DNA from: Eubacterium sp.
GTDB taxonomy: Bacteria; Bacillota; Clostridia; Oscillospirales; Ruminococcaceae
Reading direction: 5' to 3'
Length of the DNA: 40,978 nucleotides
NCBI GenBank assembly: GCA_031271685.1
Contig: JAISVH010000095.1
Span: 1 to 40,978 of the forward strand
The notes under the pieces are model-generated. The model was not told where the DNA came from. It searched no databases and was given only the letters and a program-made list of their open reading frames with translations. Of this stretch, positions 31,395 to 39,591 are shown one piece after another. Made by a program: the position numbers and the translations under genes. Positions within the stretch are counted from its first letter, which is position 1, and each line of letters begins with the position of its first letter.

Positions 31395-32087
31395 ATGTAC
31401 ATCATTGGAGTTGCCGGAGGAACCGGAAGCGGGAAGAGCACTTTTTGTAAATTATTGATGAAAAAAATATCGGAATCTGAAATAATCGACGGAGATAAAC
31501 TTTTGAACGATACTTTGCGGTTTTACAAAAAGGATTTTTCCCGAATGTTTGGTGAAAGGATTCGACTGGACAACCATGGAAGAATAAATCTTAATTTTTT
31601 TACAAAAAACCCTGCGCGGATCAAAGAAACCGTAGCTATAGCAAAGGGTTATTTGTTTGGGAACTCATATCGCGCAGACTCTTTGGATAATGAAGGCGCG
31701 AAAGAGAGTTTACACGCCCGCTTAACATCCGCTATGGAGATGACAAGAGATTATATGAGCGAAAGCTTAGATTGCATGATAAATAACATGTCAGAAAAAA
31801 AGATGATCGTTATAATTGATTGGGCAAATTTGCCCGTTTTAGATATTTGGAAAAAATGTGATATAAAAATAGTTGTTTCCGCTGATAATGCTCAAAGGTT
31901 GATACGGCTTAAAAATAGGAGAAAAGGAAGAGATTTTACGGAAAAAGAGCTATTGAATTTAATAGAAAACGCCATATTGCCGTATGATGAGATTGATTAT
32001 GACGTATGGATAAAAAACGACAGGATTGAAGCGCTTGATAAAGCGGCAAACGAAATAAGGGAAACAGTTTGTCAAGAGCGTTTATAG
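31395..32087 (+). CDS. P-loop kinase, dephospho-CoA/uridine kinase-like
   Basis: A 230-residue ATP-binding protein with Walker A GVAGGTGSGKST (about 5-16), typical of uridine kinase and dephospho-CoA kinase. Later segments, VIIDWANLPVLDIWKKCDIKIVVSADNAQRLIRL, look like the CoaE-type core, where the base of the acceptor site and a repeated Arg lid (NRRKGRDF) are found. The C-terminus is short. No definite substrate is deduced. ATG 31395 has GGGAGG 6 bases before it. The gene is bracketed by two inverted R3 repeats; its TAG stop lies inside the second. A manganese-type riboswitch lies upstream with a terminator between. Confidence 0.6.
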   Translation: MYIIGVAGGTGSGKSTFCKLLMKKISESEIIDGDKLLNDTLRFYKKDFSRMFGERIRLDNHGRINLNFFTKNPARIKETVAIAKGYLFGNSYRADSLDNEGAKESLHARLTSAMEMTRDYMSESLDCMINNMSEKKMIVIIDWANLPVLDIWKKCDIKIVVSADNAQRLIRLKNRRKGRDFTEKELLNLIENAILPYDEIDYDVWIKNDRIEALDKAANEIRETVCQERL

Positions 32088-32188
32088 TTCAAACATCTGC
32101 GGCGGAGCCGCTTTCAGCGTTTTAACAAGCGTCGGCGGGGGATAATCACTCGCCGCATAAGAGGAAGGGAACATGAACGTGGTTATAG
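32083..32188 (-). repeat. Repeat R3, about 106 bp, overlapping the kinase stop codon
   Basis: Begins TATAGTTCAAACATCTGCGG and ends GAACATGAACGTGGTTATAG; the R3 stem GCGGCGGAGCCGC is intact. The opening TATAG supplies the stop codon TAG (32085-32087) of the kinase gene. Confidence 0.8.
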
Positions 32189-32212
32189 TTAATTTAATAT
32201 AGCTGGTCATTT

Positions 32213-32294
32213 TAAAAATGCTAAATACGTTTTTAAGACACGACATGTGACGCGTGCCGCCGAAGTCGGCCTTGCCTTGCTGCGTATTTGCCGA
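32213..32294 (+). repeat. Dispersed repeat R5 (copy 2 of 2)
   Basis: CTAAATACGTTTTTAAGACA through CGGCCTTGCCTTGCTGCG; the counterpart of 3492-3562. No coding content. Confidence 0.55.
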
Positions 32295-32325
32295 CTATGG
32301 AGACATCCTTCGTTTTGCGCGATTG

Positions 32326-32368
32326 TATAGCAGTTTGACTTGTGATAATAAAAAGTCAAACTGCTATA
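32326..32368. repeat. R6 palindrome (copy 2 of 2)
   Basis: TATAGCAGTTTGACTT (32326-32341), an 11-base centre, and the exact inverse AAGTCAAACTGCTATA (32353-32368): a perfect 16-bp stem. It lies just upstream of the promoter of the U32/dut operon. Confidence 0.8.
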
Positions 32369-32394
32369 TTGTTAATTTTTTTATAAAAAATCTC

Positions 32395-32423
32395 TTGATT
32401 ATCCCGCCAAAAATTGGTATACT
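32395..32423 (+). promoter_or_regulatory. Extended -10 promoter of the U32-dut operon
   Basis: TTGATT (32395-32400), 17-bp spacer, TATACT (32418-32423) with TG one base upstream. Expected start near 32430 and a leader of about 27 bases. Confidence 0.75.
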
Positions 32424-32456
32424 ATTATTGTATATATTTTTTGGTGGTTAGTCTGT

Positions 32457-33200
32457 ATGAAAATTAAATTACGCGCGCGCGTATCTGAGAAATTTCAGCT
32501 TTTCGCGGCGCTTGATATTTCTGATTATGAGTATATTATCGCACCTATTAAGCTTTTAAGCAAGGATATTCCGGGAAAGGCTCGAATAATAGCGGATCCT
32601 CCGGTCTTTTTGGGCGGAATGGAGAAGAACGCTTTTGAGAGACTGAAAGAATTAAAAAAGCAAGGCTTTGGAAGGATATATGCTCATACCCCGGCACATG
32701 TAGCGCTAGCAAATAAAGCAGAGATGATATCGCATGGTTCGTTCAGATTAAACATTACCAACAGCCTTTCACTTTTAGAATATGAAAAAATGGGGGTATC
32801 CGATATTGTTTGCCCTATAGAATTAAATATAAAAAAAGCAAGAAAGCTGAAGAGGCATGTTCCTCTTGGGGTGTTTGCTTATGGCAGGGTTCCGCTGATG
32901 GTAACACGCCGCTGTCCGGTGAGTGGCGAAGCGGTTTGTGAAAAGGGAAATTCAGGCTGTACGCTTGTTGATCGTAAAGGAAACAGTTTATTATTGACTT
33001 GTGATGGTATTTGCGCCGAGATTTTAAATCCCGATATTTTGTGGTTGGGCGATAAAATTGACTCGTTTGATGGCTTTGACTTTATGATTTTAAGCTTTAC
33101 AGATGAAAGTGAAATTAAAAAGATCACCGAAAGTTATAAAAAAAACGCTTCGGTAGATGGTAAGTTCACTAGAGGTCTTTATTTCAGGAGTGTGGAATAA
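32457..33200 (+). CDS. Short U32-family protein (peptidase U32/UbiU-like, Cys cluster)
   Basis: A 247-residue protein corresponding to one half of larger U32 proteins. In that family, members have been linked to collagenase-like peptidase activity, tRNA/rRNA hydroxylation and O2-independent hydroxylation, and UbiU/V bind an iron-sulfur cluster. The barrel-end blocks are visible: DIVCPIELNIKKARKL, FAYGRVPLMVTRRCPVSG, then SLLLTCDGICAEILNPDILWLGD. Cys153, Cys161 (or 168), Cys182 and Cys186 are candidate cluster ligands. The usual N-terminal half is missing. GGTGG stands about 10 bases before the ATG. It is followed one base later by dut, so the two form an operon; no functional link is obvious. 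Confidence 0.65.
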   Translation: MKIKLRARVSEKFQLFAALDISDYEYIIAPIKLLSKDIPGKARIIADPPVFLGGMEKNAFERLKELKKQGFGRIYAHTPAHVALANKAEMISHGSFRLNITNSLSLLEYEKMGVSDIVCPIELNIKKARKLKRHVPLGVFAYGRVPLMVTRRCPVSGEAVCEKGNSGCTLVDRKGNSLLLTCDGICAEILNPDILWLGDKIDSFDGFDFMILSFTDESEIKKITESYKKNASVDGKFTRGLYFRSVE

Positions 33201-33201
33201 T

Positions 33202-33645
33202 TTGGATAACGAAATGATCATAAACATAAAAAAGCTATCAGAAAAAGCAAAACTTCCGGTTTTTGCTACGGATGGCAGTGCGGGGGCTGATTTATACGCT
33301 TGTATTGACGCGCCGCTGAGCCTTTTACCTGGCGGTCGGGAATTAGTGCCCACCGGGCTTGCGGTTGAGATACCGAAAGGGCATGGCGGATTTGTGTTTC
33401 CGCGGAGTTCACTAGCGTCGAAATATGGAGTTTCGCTTTCAAATTGCGTTGGCGTTATAGACAATGATTATCGCGGGGAAGTCAAAATAGCTGTAATTAA
33501 CCACTCTGATATTGAATATGTCGTTTTGCCGGGAGACCGGATAGCGCAGTTGGTTATATTACCCTTTATAAAGGCCGATTATCGTGAATCCTCAACAATA
33601 GTGAAAACTGAGAGGAAAGGCGGATTTGGTTCGACGGGGAGATAA
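33202..33645 (+). CDS. dut: dUTP diphosphatase
   Basis: Trimeric enzyme hydrolysing dUTP to dUMP, limiting uracil in DNA and supplying dTMP synthesis. All five motifs are visible: SAGADLYA, PRSSLASKYG, NCVGVIDNDYRGEVK, GDRIAQLVI, and the C-terminal RKGGFGSTGR. Length is normal (147 from the TTG). A TTG start at 33202 is taken because AGGAG lies 11 bases upstream and one base separates it from the U32 stop; the ATG at 33214 has no good ribosome-binding site. Either gives the same core protein. Confidence 0.93.
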   Translation: MDNEMIINIKKLSEKAKLPVFATDGSAGADLYACIDAPLSLLPGGRELVPTGLAVEIPKGHGGFVFPRSSLASKYGVSLSNCVGVIDNDYRGEVKIAVINHSDIEYVVLPGDRIAQLVILPFIKADYRESSTIVKTERKGGFGSTGR

Positions 33646-33648
33646 TAT

Positions 33649-33803
33649 ACTTCCTGCGAAATTACGCTGTGCCGTTATGTCGGCAAAATTTACGTAATAC
33701 GGAGTTTATTTTTGCTTAAATATCAACAGATATTCGCACAAAATTGCCTTTTTGGGCGAAAATTTTACTCGCCAACCCATAGCATTTTCATTACGCAAGA
33801 AGT
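33649..33803 (+). repeat. R1 element, end type iii, about 155 bp
   Basis: Ends ACTTCCTGCGAAATTACGC and TTACGCAAGAAGT are mutually inverted. The core (TTTGCTTAAATATCAACAG, ATATTCGCACAAAATTGCC) is the shared R1 core. This is the third end type seen with that core. Confidence 0.75.
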
Positions 33804-33814
33804 CTAATAAATAT

Positions 33815-33994
33815 TTAAGGCAACATCGCACAACTCACGCTTAACGGCTTGACGCACAAATCACTTGCGTATTTCTCGCTAAACTTCGTTAATTTTTCCT
33901 TAAATATCAACGGATATTCGCGACAGAATTGCCTAGTTTTGCGAAAAATCCGACCGCGTGCTTTGCACGCCAGAGCTGCGCGGCATTGCCTTAA
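33815..33994 (+). repeat. R1 element, end type i, 180 bp
   Basis: TTAAGGCAACATCGCACAAC at the left and GCTGCGCGGCATTGCCTTAA at the right. It contains the R1 core CCTTAAATATCAACGGATAT and is near-identical to 39744-39923. It lies directly upstream of mreB and abuts the type iii element. Confidence 0.9.
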
Positions 33995-34033
33995 TAAAAA
34001 TCAGCAAAATAAGCAGAAGGATGAGGTAGGTTA

Positions 34034-35053
34034 ATGTTTTCAAAAGACATAGGAATCGATTTGGGCACGGCAAACACTCTTGTATATATGAGGGGTAAAG
34101 GGATAATAATTCGCGAACCGAGCGTTGTGGCGGTTGACGTTAAATATGACCGCGTGCGCTATGTGGGGCATGAGGCCAAAGAAGTCATCGGACGAACACC
34201 AGGGTCGATAGTTGCGGTACGTCCGCTTAAAGATGGCGTTATTGCGGATTTTGATATGACAACAAGTATGCTTCAGGCTTTTATCAAAAAGGCGATGAAA
34301 GGAAGCGCCTTTTCTAAGCCCCGTGTAATTATCTGCATACCGTCGGGGGTAACGGCGGTGGAGCGCCGCGCTGTAAAAGAGGCAACTCAAAACGCCCGCG
34401 CAAAACGGGTCTCTATAATTGAAGAACCTATGGCGGCGGCTATAGGAGCGGGGTTACCGGTAGCCGAGCCCACAGGAAGCATGATTGTTGATATCGGCGG
34501 CGGCACTAGCGAGGTGGCGGTAATTTCCCTGGGAGGCATTGTTACCTCGCGTTCTGTAAGGGTGGCCGGAGATGAGTTTGATCTTTCAATAATTAATTAT
34601 ATAAAGAAAAAATACAATCTCCTTATTGGTGAGCGTACCGCAGAAAACGTTAAAACCGGGATAGGCTCTGCCTATCCCTCGGCAGAGAATGAACCGGTTA
34701 TGGACATTAAAGGGCGGAATCTTTTAAATGGGCTACCCGAGAATATAACAATAACTAGCGAGGAGATACGCGAGGCCCTTTCGGAACCAATTGAGCATGT
34801 CATCGACGCGATAAAAACCACTCTTGAAAAAACCCCGCCTGAGCTTGCCTCTGATATAATTGACACCGGCATAATGCTGGCCGGAGGCGGAGCTCTTCTT
34901 AAGGGGTTAGACATGCTTATACATGCGGAAACCGGGATGCCCGTTAAAATCGCTGAGCATCCGCTTGACTGCGTCGCTGAGGGAACAGGAATAGTGCTTG
35001 AGAATATTGATAAATTAATTGATGTGCTTAATGATGAGGATTCAAAATATTAG
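34034..35053 (+). CDS. mreB: Rod-shape protein MreB (actin homologue)
   Basis: Forms membrane-bound filaments that guide lateral wall synthesis. The 339-residue protein begins [20 protein letters not shown] (phosphate 1 loop). It has [18 protein letters not shown], the phosphate 2 block [21 protein letters not shown], and the adenosine motif [18 protein letters not shown], all intact; length is normal. GATGAGGTAGG gives the ribosome-binding site. mreC follows, but after 416 bases full of repeats rather than directly. Confidence 0.97.
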   Translation: MFSKDIGIDLGTANTLVYMRGKGIIIREPSVVAVDVKYDRVRYVGHEAKEVIGRTPGSIVAVRPLKDGVIADFDMTTSMLQAFIKKAMKGSAFSKPRVIICIPSGVTAVERRAVKEATQNARAKRVSIIEEPMAAAIGAGLPVAEPTGSMIVDIGGGTSEVAVISLGGIVTSRSVRVAGDEFDLSIINYIKKKYNLLIGERTAENVKTGIGSAYPSAENEPVMDIKGRNLLNGLPENITITSEEIREALSEPIEHVIDAIKTTLEKTPPELASDIIDTGIMLAGGGALLKGLDMLIHAETGMPVKIAEHPLDCVAEGTGIVLENIDKLIDVLNDEDSKY

Positions 35054-35153
35054 GTCATGTTCGATAATAGGCAACATGTCAATTGACTGAGAATTTTACG
35101 ATATATTTCGTTAATTTTTTCTAGTCACATTGACTATTCCGAACACGCACTAG
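35051..35153 (+). repeat. Worn R1-type element, end type ii, beginning at the mreB stop
   Basis: TAGGTCATGTTCGATAATAG on the left and TATTCCGAACACGCACTA on the right form imperfect inverted ends. The core is visible as TTTCGTTAATTTTTTCTAG. The first three bases are the TAG stop codon of mreB. Confidence 0.5.
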
Positions 35154-35163
35154 TTAGGAGTTT

Positions 35164-35276
35164 TTATAACCGCGTTCATACCTCCCGCCTCTTAGGCGGC
35201 GGAGTCCATGATAACTATGTTAGCGGAGGGAGATTGACAATCATCCGCAAGCGGCTCCGCCGCAAATGCTTGAAAC
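35164..35276 (+). repeat. Repeat R3, about 113 bp
   Basis: Starts TTATAACCGCGTTCATAC, ends AAGCGGCTCCGCCGCAAATG-CTTGAAA. The GC-rich hairpin is intact. One of four elements crowded between dut and mreC. Confidence 0.75.
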
Positions 35277-35359
35277 ATAATTAATAAGTTAGGAGCAGGA
35301 AGTTTAGTGTTTGGGGTAATGAGAGGTTATAATTAGCCACTTTTAATTTCTCGATCCAA

Positions 35360-35452
35360 TAATAAATAACTTGAAAACAGCGCAAAGTAATTTTTTAAAA
35401 TCGCATGGCGTTTGCATCATAATTTCGGATATTTTTTAAGTTGTTTAACTAT
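35360..35452 (+). repeat. Repeat R2, about 93 bp
   Basis: Left AAATAACTTGAAAAC, right TTTTTTAAGTTGTTTAACTAT, imperfectly inverted. It ends 17 bases before the mreC start codon. Confidence 0.65.
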
Positions 35453-35469
35453 GATTCCTTACTAAAGAC

Positions 35470-36324
35470 GTGAAAGATTTTTTTAAAAGCTGGAAATTTA
35501 AGATAATTGTCAGTATTTTTTTTATGCTTATTGGATTTTTGGTTTACGCTGTAATTTATGGCGGTTTGTCGTCTGGTCCGGAGGTGGTTCTTAAATCTAT
35601 CACCCAGCCCTTTTCTAGCGTTGCTAACAATGTGACCGATTGGGTTGAAAATCAGATAGACATGCTGATAAATGCCGATAAGTATAAAGAGGAAAACGAG
35701 TTGCTTAAAAAGCAGCTGTCTGATATGTATGGGCAAGTAAAGGATGTTGACGACCTGCGAGAGGAAAACGACCAGCTTAGAAAAATAATTGATATAAAAC
35801 AGGATAACAAAGACTTTAAACTAGCACCGCCGTGTAATATTATACTTCGTAATGCATCAGATGTATTTAAAGGATTCACTGTTGATAGGGGATTGAATGA
35901 CGGCATTAAAATAGGAGACCCGGTGCTGACCGATATAGGCTTGGTGGGGACGGTCACCGATGTTACCCCGGCTTTTTCAGAGGTTACCACCATACTTTCC
36001 ACGGGAGTGCATATCGGCGTTACAACCGTGTCTGGGAATATTGGTGGAATTATTGAAAACAATCTTATACAGGCCGAAGACCAAAAATGCCTTATGAGCT
36101 ATATTGAAAAAAACAGCGGTATTAAAGTGGGGGACGTTGTAATGACTTCGGGTGGAAGCGTATTTCCGGCGGGGATTATTGTGGGAGAAATAGTTGAGAT
36201 ATATGACGACAGCAACGGACTGTCTCTCCATGCGGTTATAAAACCATCGGTAGATTTAACCGGCATTACAGACTGTTTTGTAATTACATCGTTTTATGGT
36301 CAGGGGGTTGCGCTTGAGGAATGA
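35470..36324 (+). CDS. mreC: Rod-shape protein MreC
   Basis: Bitopic protein that activates PBP2 in the elongation complex. The 284 residues have a short cytoplasmic start, one membrane helix (KIIVSIFFMLIGFLVYAVIYGG), then a coiled coil (about 70-105, KEENELLKKQLSDMYGQVKD). The family beta domains follow, with TVDRGLNDGIKIGDPVLTDIGLVGTV and VVMTSGGSVFPAGIIVGEI. A GTG start at 35470 is used; the ribosome-binding site is weak (CTAAAG). The mreD ATG overlaps the stop by 4 bases. Confidence 0.93.
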   Translation: MKDFFKSWKFKIIVSIFFMLIGFLVYAVIYGGLSSGPEVVLKSITQPFSSVANNVTDWVENQIDMLINADKYKEENELLKKQLSDMYGQVKDVDDLREENDQLRKIIDIKQDNKDFKLAPPCNIILRNASDVFKGFTVDRGLNDGIKIGDPVLTDIGLVGTVTDVTPAFSEVTTILSTGVHIGVTTVSGNIGGIIENNLIQAEDQKCLMSYIEKNSGIKVGDVVMTSGGSVFPAGIIVGEIVEIYDDSNGLSLHAVIKPSVDLTGITDCFVITSFYGQGVALEE

Positions 36325-36911
36325 AGTTTAATATTACTTCAACGACATATCTTAACCGGCGGCAAAAGCTTCAGGTTTTCGCTAAATGGTTTTTATATTC
36401 ACTTTCTCTTATAATTGTTTTTATGATAATGACATCCGGGATTTTTGAAAGTTGGCAGCCTTTTTTGATGTTGCCGTTGGCCACGGCGATCGCCATGCAT
36501 GAGGGAGAGCTGAATTCATCGATTTTTGCCACTTTTTGCGGTTTGCTTATGGATATTGCAACAGGCAAATTTTTTGGGTTTTCGGCAATTATAATGCTTC
36601 CGGCGGCGATGTTGACGACTCTTCTTGCGCGCAACCTTATAAGATCCAATATAATAAATCATTTGTGGTTGACTGCGGCGGCTTGTCTTGCTTTAGGCGG
36701 TATGCAATTTCTTTTTGAATACATTATATGGGATTATGACGGTCAGGAGTTAATTTTTAAACAGTATATATTTCCGTCATACGCTTCGCCTGTTTTGCTT
36801 GCTCCGCTGTTTTTTTTACTTATAAAATGGATATCTGCCACTTTTATGGCCAATGAAAAAAATGTAAACAGAGACACGACGGAAAAGGAAGAAAGCGGTC
36901 ATGATAAATAA
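36321..36911 (+). CDS. mreD: Rod-shape protein MreD
   Basis: Small integral membrane partner of MreC. The 196-residue protein has five to six hydrophobic helices, with the family-like segment CGLLMDIATGKFFGFSAIIMLPAAMLTTLL. It has about 30 charged residues at its C-terminus (NVNRDTTEKEESGHDK). Overlaps mreC by 4 bases and mrdA by 11 bases. Sequence conservation in this family is low, so the call leans on context. Confidence 0.85.
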   Translation: MKFNITSTTYLNRRQKLQVFAKWFLYSLSLIIVFMIMTSGIFESWQPFLMLPLATAIAMHEGELNSSIFATFCGLLMDIATGKFFGFSAIIMLPAAMLTTLLARNLIRSNIINHLWLTAAACLALGGMQFLFEYIIWDYDGQELIFKQYIFPSYASPVLLAPLFFLLIKWISATFMANEKNVNRDTTEKEESGHDK

Positions 36912-39015
36912 GGACGTTATTAAAAAGGCAAACAATATTTTGAGACTGACTATTATTGTTTTAATTATGACACTGGTCAGTTTTTTAGCTGTTACAAGGC
37001 TTGCTAAGATACAAATCGTTGATGGGGAGATGTATCTTAGCCAAACAAGGAAAAGCTATACCGCGCAACAGGCGATTCAAGCTGCGCGCGGACAAATTGT
37101 GGATAAAAACGGAAAGCTTTTGAACACTAATGAAGTGGTGTATAAAGTTATAGTGCAGAAGGCGTTTTTTACAAAAGGCGAGGAAAATAAAATAATTTCG
37201 CGCATTATAAAAATCCTTCAAAGAAATAACGAGGAATGGATAGATACTATGCCGGTGACTTTAACGGCTCCATATCGGTTTATGGACGTGGGGGAAGCAG
37301 AGCTAGATAAGCTTAAGGAAAATCTGACGCTAAACGTTGACGCGACTGCTGAAAATTGCATAAGCAAGCTGGTGAACGATTATAAAATCGACGAGAGCTT
37401 TTCGCCTGAAATGACAAGGTATATAGCCGGTATACGATATGAAATGCAAATACGTGATTTTTCGCAAAACAACCGCTATACTTTTGCTGATGACATATCA
37501 TTAAAAACCGTGACCGAGTTAAAAGAATATTCTTCTGCGTTGGGCGGAATTGATATAATTGAAGAGCCGATGCGTGTGTATTATGAAGGAAATATGGCGG
37601 CACATATCCGCGGAGCTATCGGGTCTATATCTGCAGGGCAGTATGATGAATTAAAAGAAAAAGGATATAGCCTTAATGATACGTTAGGTCAAACCGGTAT
37701 CGAAAAGGCAATGGAAAGTGTTTTGCGAGGCGAAAATGGGGTCAGAACCATAACAAGAGATCAGAATGGCAGGGCCATTTCAGATGAAATCACAACCGGC
37801 GTAAAAACCGGAAACAGCATTAAGCTGACCATTGAATCTAAATTTCAGAATGATTTGCAGGAAATACTAAAAAATCATGTAAACTGGCTTCATAATATAA
37901 ATTTGACTGAGGAGACTCCGGCATGGCGCAGAGGGCAAAACACCCAAGGAGTTTCGGTGGTAGTGTTGGATGTTAAGACCGGAGCGGTTCTTGGAATGGC
38001 AAACTATCCCACCTATGACTTAAACGACTATATTGATAATTATGGAAAGGTTTTGAACGAACCTCTCAACCCGCTTTTCAATCGGGCTACTATGGGGCTT
38101 TATCGTCCGGGATCAACATTTAAGCCTATAGTTGGCGCTTCCGGTCTGTATAAAAATGTTATTGATAAATATTCCACCGTGCTTTGCACGGGGCGTTATA
38201 CCTATTTTACCTCATATCAGCCGGGATGTACCGGGGTTCATGGAAACATATCGATTGAATATGCGCTTCGCATGTCCTGCAACTGCTTTTTTTATGATGT
38301 CGGCCGAAAGACGGGCATAGACGGTTTTGCGAATACCGCCGAAAATTTTGGAGTCGGTACTAATTTAGGGCTTGAGATTGATAACGGAGGAGCTTCAGGG
38401 CGTATGACCACTCCTGAGGTTTATAATCAGATAGTCGAAAAAGAGTTCACGGCAGGAGATACTATACAGGCGGCAATAGGACAGTCAGAAACCTTAGTGA
38501 CTCCGCTCCACCTAGCAGTTCAGGCCATGGCTTTCGCAAACAATGGAGTGAGATATAAGCCATATTTGGTAGATTCGATTTGGAATTATGACTTTTCTCA
38601 GCTGATATATGAAACTCAACCGGAAATAGCAGCTGAGTTTTATCAGGACCGAACTGATATTTTTGAGACAATACGCGCAGGAATGATATCGGTGTCTGAA
38701 ATGGTTTATTGGCCGCCGGGCAATCCCGCGCTTTGGTGTTATGATTATCTGCCGGATCAAGTCGCAACTAAAACCGGCACACCGCAAGTGTCGCTGAATG
38801 TTTATAACTCGACCGTAATGGGATATTATCCTGCGCACGATCCGCAGATATCTTTCGGTGTGGTAGCTGAAAACAGCGATTGGTCGCGATATATCATACG
38901 CAATATAATAGACGCGTATTTTTATGACGCGTACGAGCCGGATATGAGTGAAGACGGAGTAGTGCTGCGACCGTGGAAGCGTTGGTCTGCGGAAAAGATT
39001 GATAGACTTTTGTGA
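36901..39015 (+). CDS. mrdA: Penicillin-binding protein 2 (PBP2-type peptidoglycan transpeptidase)
   Basis: Cross-links peptidoglycan during cell elongation, working with MreBCD and RodA. The 704-residue protein starts with one anchor helix (ILRLTIIVLIMTLVSFLAVTRLA). The non-catalytic dimer domain follows (ARGQIVDKNGKLLNTNEVVYK, then GAIGSISAGQYDELKEKGYS and LGQTGIEKAMESVLRGENG). The transpeptidase domain has S-x-x-K in RPGSTFKPIVG, S-x-N in RMSCNCFFYDV and K-T-G in VATKTGTPQ. All catalytic motifs are intact. AAGGAAG gives the ribosome-binding site. It closes the mreC-mreD-mrdA operon. Confidence 0.95.
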   Translation: MINKDVIKKANNILRLTIIVLIMTLVSFLAVTRLAKIQIVDGEMYLSQTRKSYTAQQAIQAARGQIVDKNGKLLNTNEVVYKVIVQKAFFTKGEENKIISRIIKILQRNNEEWIDTMPVTLTAPYRFMDVGEAELDKLKENLTLNVDATAENCISKLVNDYKIDESFSPEMTRYIAGIRYEMQIRDFSQNNRYTFADDISLKTVTELKEYSSALGGIDIIEEPMRVYYEGNMAAHIRGAIGSISAGQYDELKEKGYSLNDTLGQTGIEKAMESVLRGENGVRTITRDQNGRAISDEITTGVKTGNSIKLTIESKFQNDLQEILKNHVNWLHNINLTEETPAWRRGQNTQGVSVVVLDVKTGAVLGMANYPTYDLNDYIDNYGKVLNEPLNPLFNRATMGLYRPGSTFKPIVGASGLYKNVIDKYSTVLCTGRYTYFTSYQPGCTGVHGNISIEYALRMSCNCFFYDVGRKTGIDGFANTAENFGVGTNLGLEIDNGGASGRMTTPEVYNQIVEKEFTAGDTIQAAIGQSETLVTPLHLAVQAMAFANNGVRYKPYLVDSIWNYDFSQLIYETQPEIAAEFYQDRTDIFETIRAGMISVSEMVYWPPGNPALWCYDYLPDQVATKTGTPQVSLNVYNSTVMGYYPAHDPQISFGVVAENSDWSRYIIRNIIDAYFYDAYEPDMSEDGVVLRPWKRWSAEKIDRLL

Positions 39016-39068
39016 TGATATGAGTTTGTTAATTTAACGCTTGTTTTTGGTGAAATTGTGAATTTCTC

Positions 39069-39097
39069 TTGATTTTTGCAAATAAATATGTTATACT
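39069..39097 (+). promoter_or_regulatory. Extended -10 promoter of mgsA
   Basis: TTGATT (39069-39074), 17-bp spacer, TATACT (39092-39097) with TG one base before it. Start near 39104, leader about 68 bases. Confidence 0.7.
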
Positions 39098-39171
39098 ATA
39101 CAAAGAGTTAATTTAAAATAGAACTAATAATAAAATGCGATAGGCCCGAGATGGGATGGAAAGGTGTATAT

Positions 39172-39570
39172 ATGAATATAGCGTTAATCGCTCACGATGC
39201 GAAAAAAGAGCTTATGGTTCAATTTTGCATTGCGTATTGCGGTGTGTTATCGCGGTATAATATTTGTGCTACGGGCACGACCGGCAAGCTTGTTTCGGAA
39301 GCAACCGGACTTCAGATACAGCGTTATTTAAGCGGAGGACAAGGAGGGGCGCAGCAAATAGTGGCGCGCATATCCTGTAATGAAATAGACGTGTTATTTT
39401 TCTTTCGTGATCCTATAAGCGCAAAGTCTACGGAACCGGACGAGATAAATATATTAAGAGTTAGTGATGTTCACAATATACCGGTGGCTACTAACATCGC
39501 TACCGGAGAAGCTCTGATTCATGCGCTTGAGCGCGGAGATCTAGATTGGCGCGAGATAATGAGGTCTTAA
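39172..39570 (+). CDS. mgsA: Methylglyoxal synthase-like protein lacking catalytic residues
   Basis: Methylglyoxal synthase converts dihydroxyacetone phosphate to methylglyoxal plus phosphate. The 132 residues match the family throughout: IALIAHDAKK, ICATGTTGKLVS, phosphate-site region LSGGQGGAQQI, IDVLFFFRDPISA and HNIPVATNIATGEALI. Compared with the E. coli enzyme, His19 (here His8), Asp91 (Asp80) and Asp101 (Asp90) are kept. The catalytic base Asp71 is Ala60 (GGAQQ) and His98 is Thr87 (STEPD). The tail ERGDLDWREI is seen, as I recall, in a clostridial subgroup. ATG 39172 is used, with AAAGGTG 8 bases upstream, rather than the ATG at 39151. In relatives it often follows the mre-min cluster; here it follows mrdA after 156 bases. 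Confidence 0.82.
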   Translation: MNIALIAHDAKKELMVQFCIAYCGVLSRYNICATGTTGKLVSEATGLQIQRYLSGGQGGAQQIVARISCNEIDVLFFFRDPISAKSTEPDEINILRVSDVHNIPVATNIATGEALIHALERGDLDWREIMRS

Positions 39571-39591
39571 CCATGCTGATAAATCAGGCTG

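Noticed and set aside
33849-34034. Open frame upstream of mreB
   Set aside because: It runs through the 180-bp R1 repeat and no family resemblance is visible; an equivalent frame is not kept in the other copies.
36901-39015. SpoVD/PBP3-type instead of PBP2
   Set aside because: Position after mreD, the anchor helix and absence of a visible PASTA domain fit the elongation PBP2.
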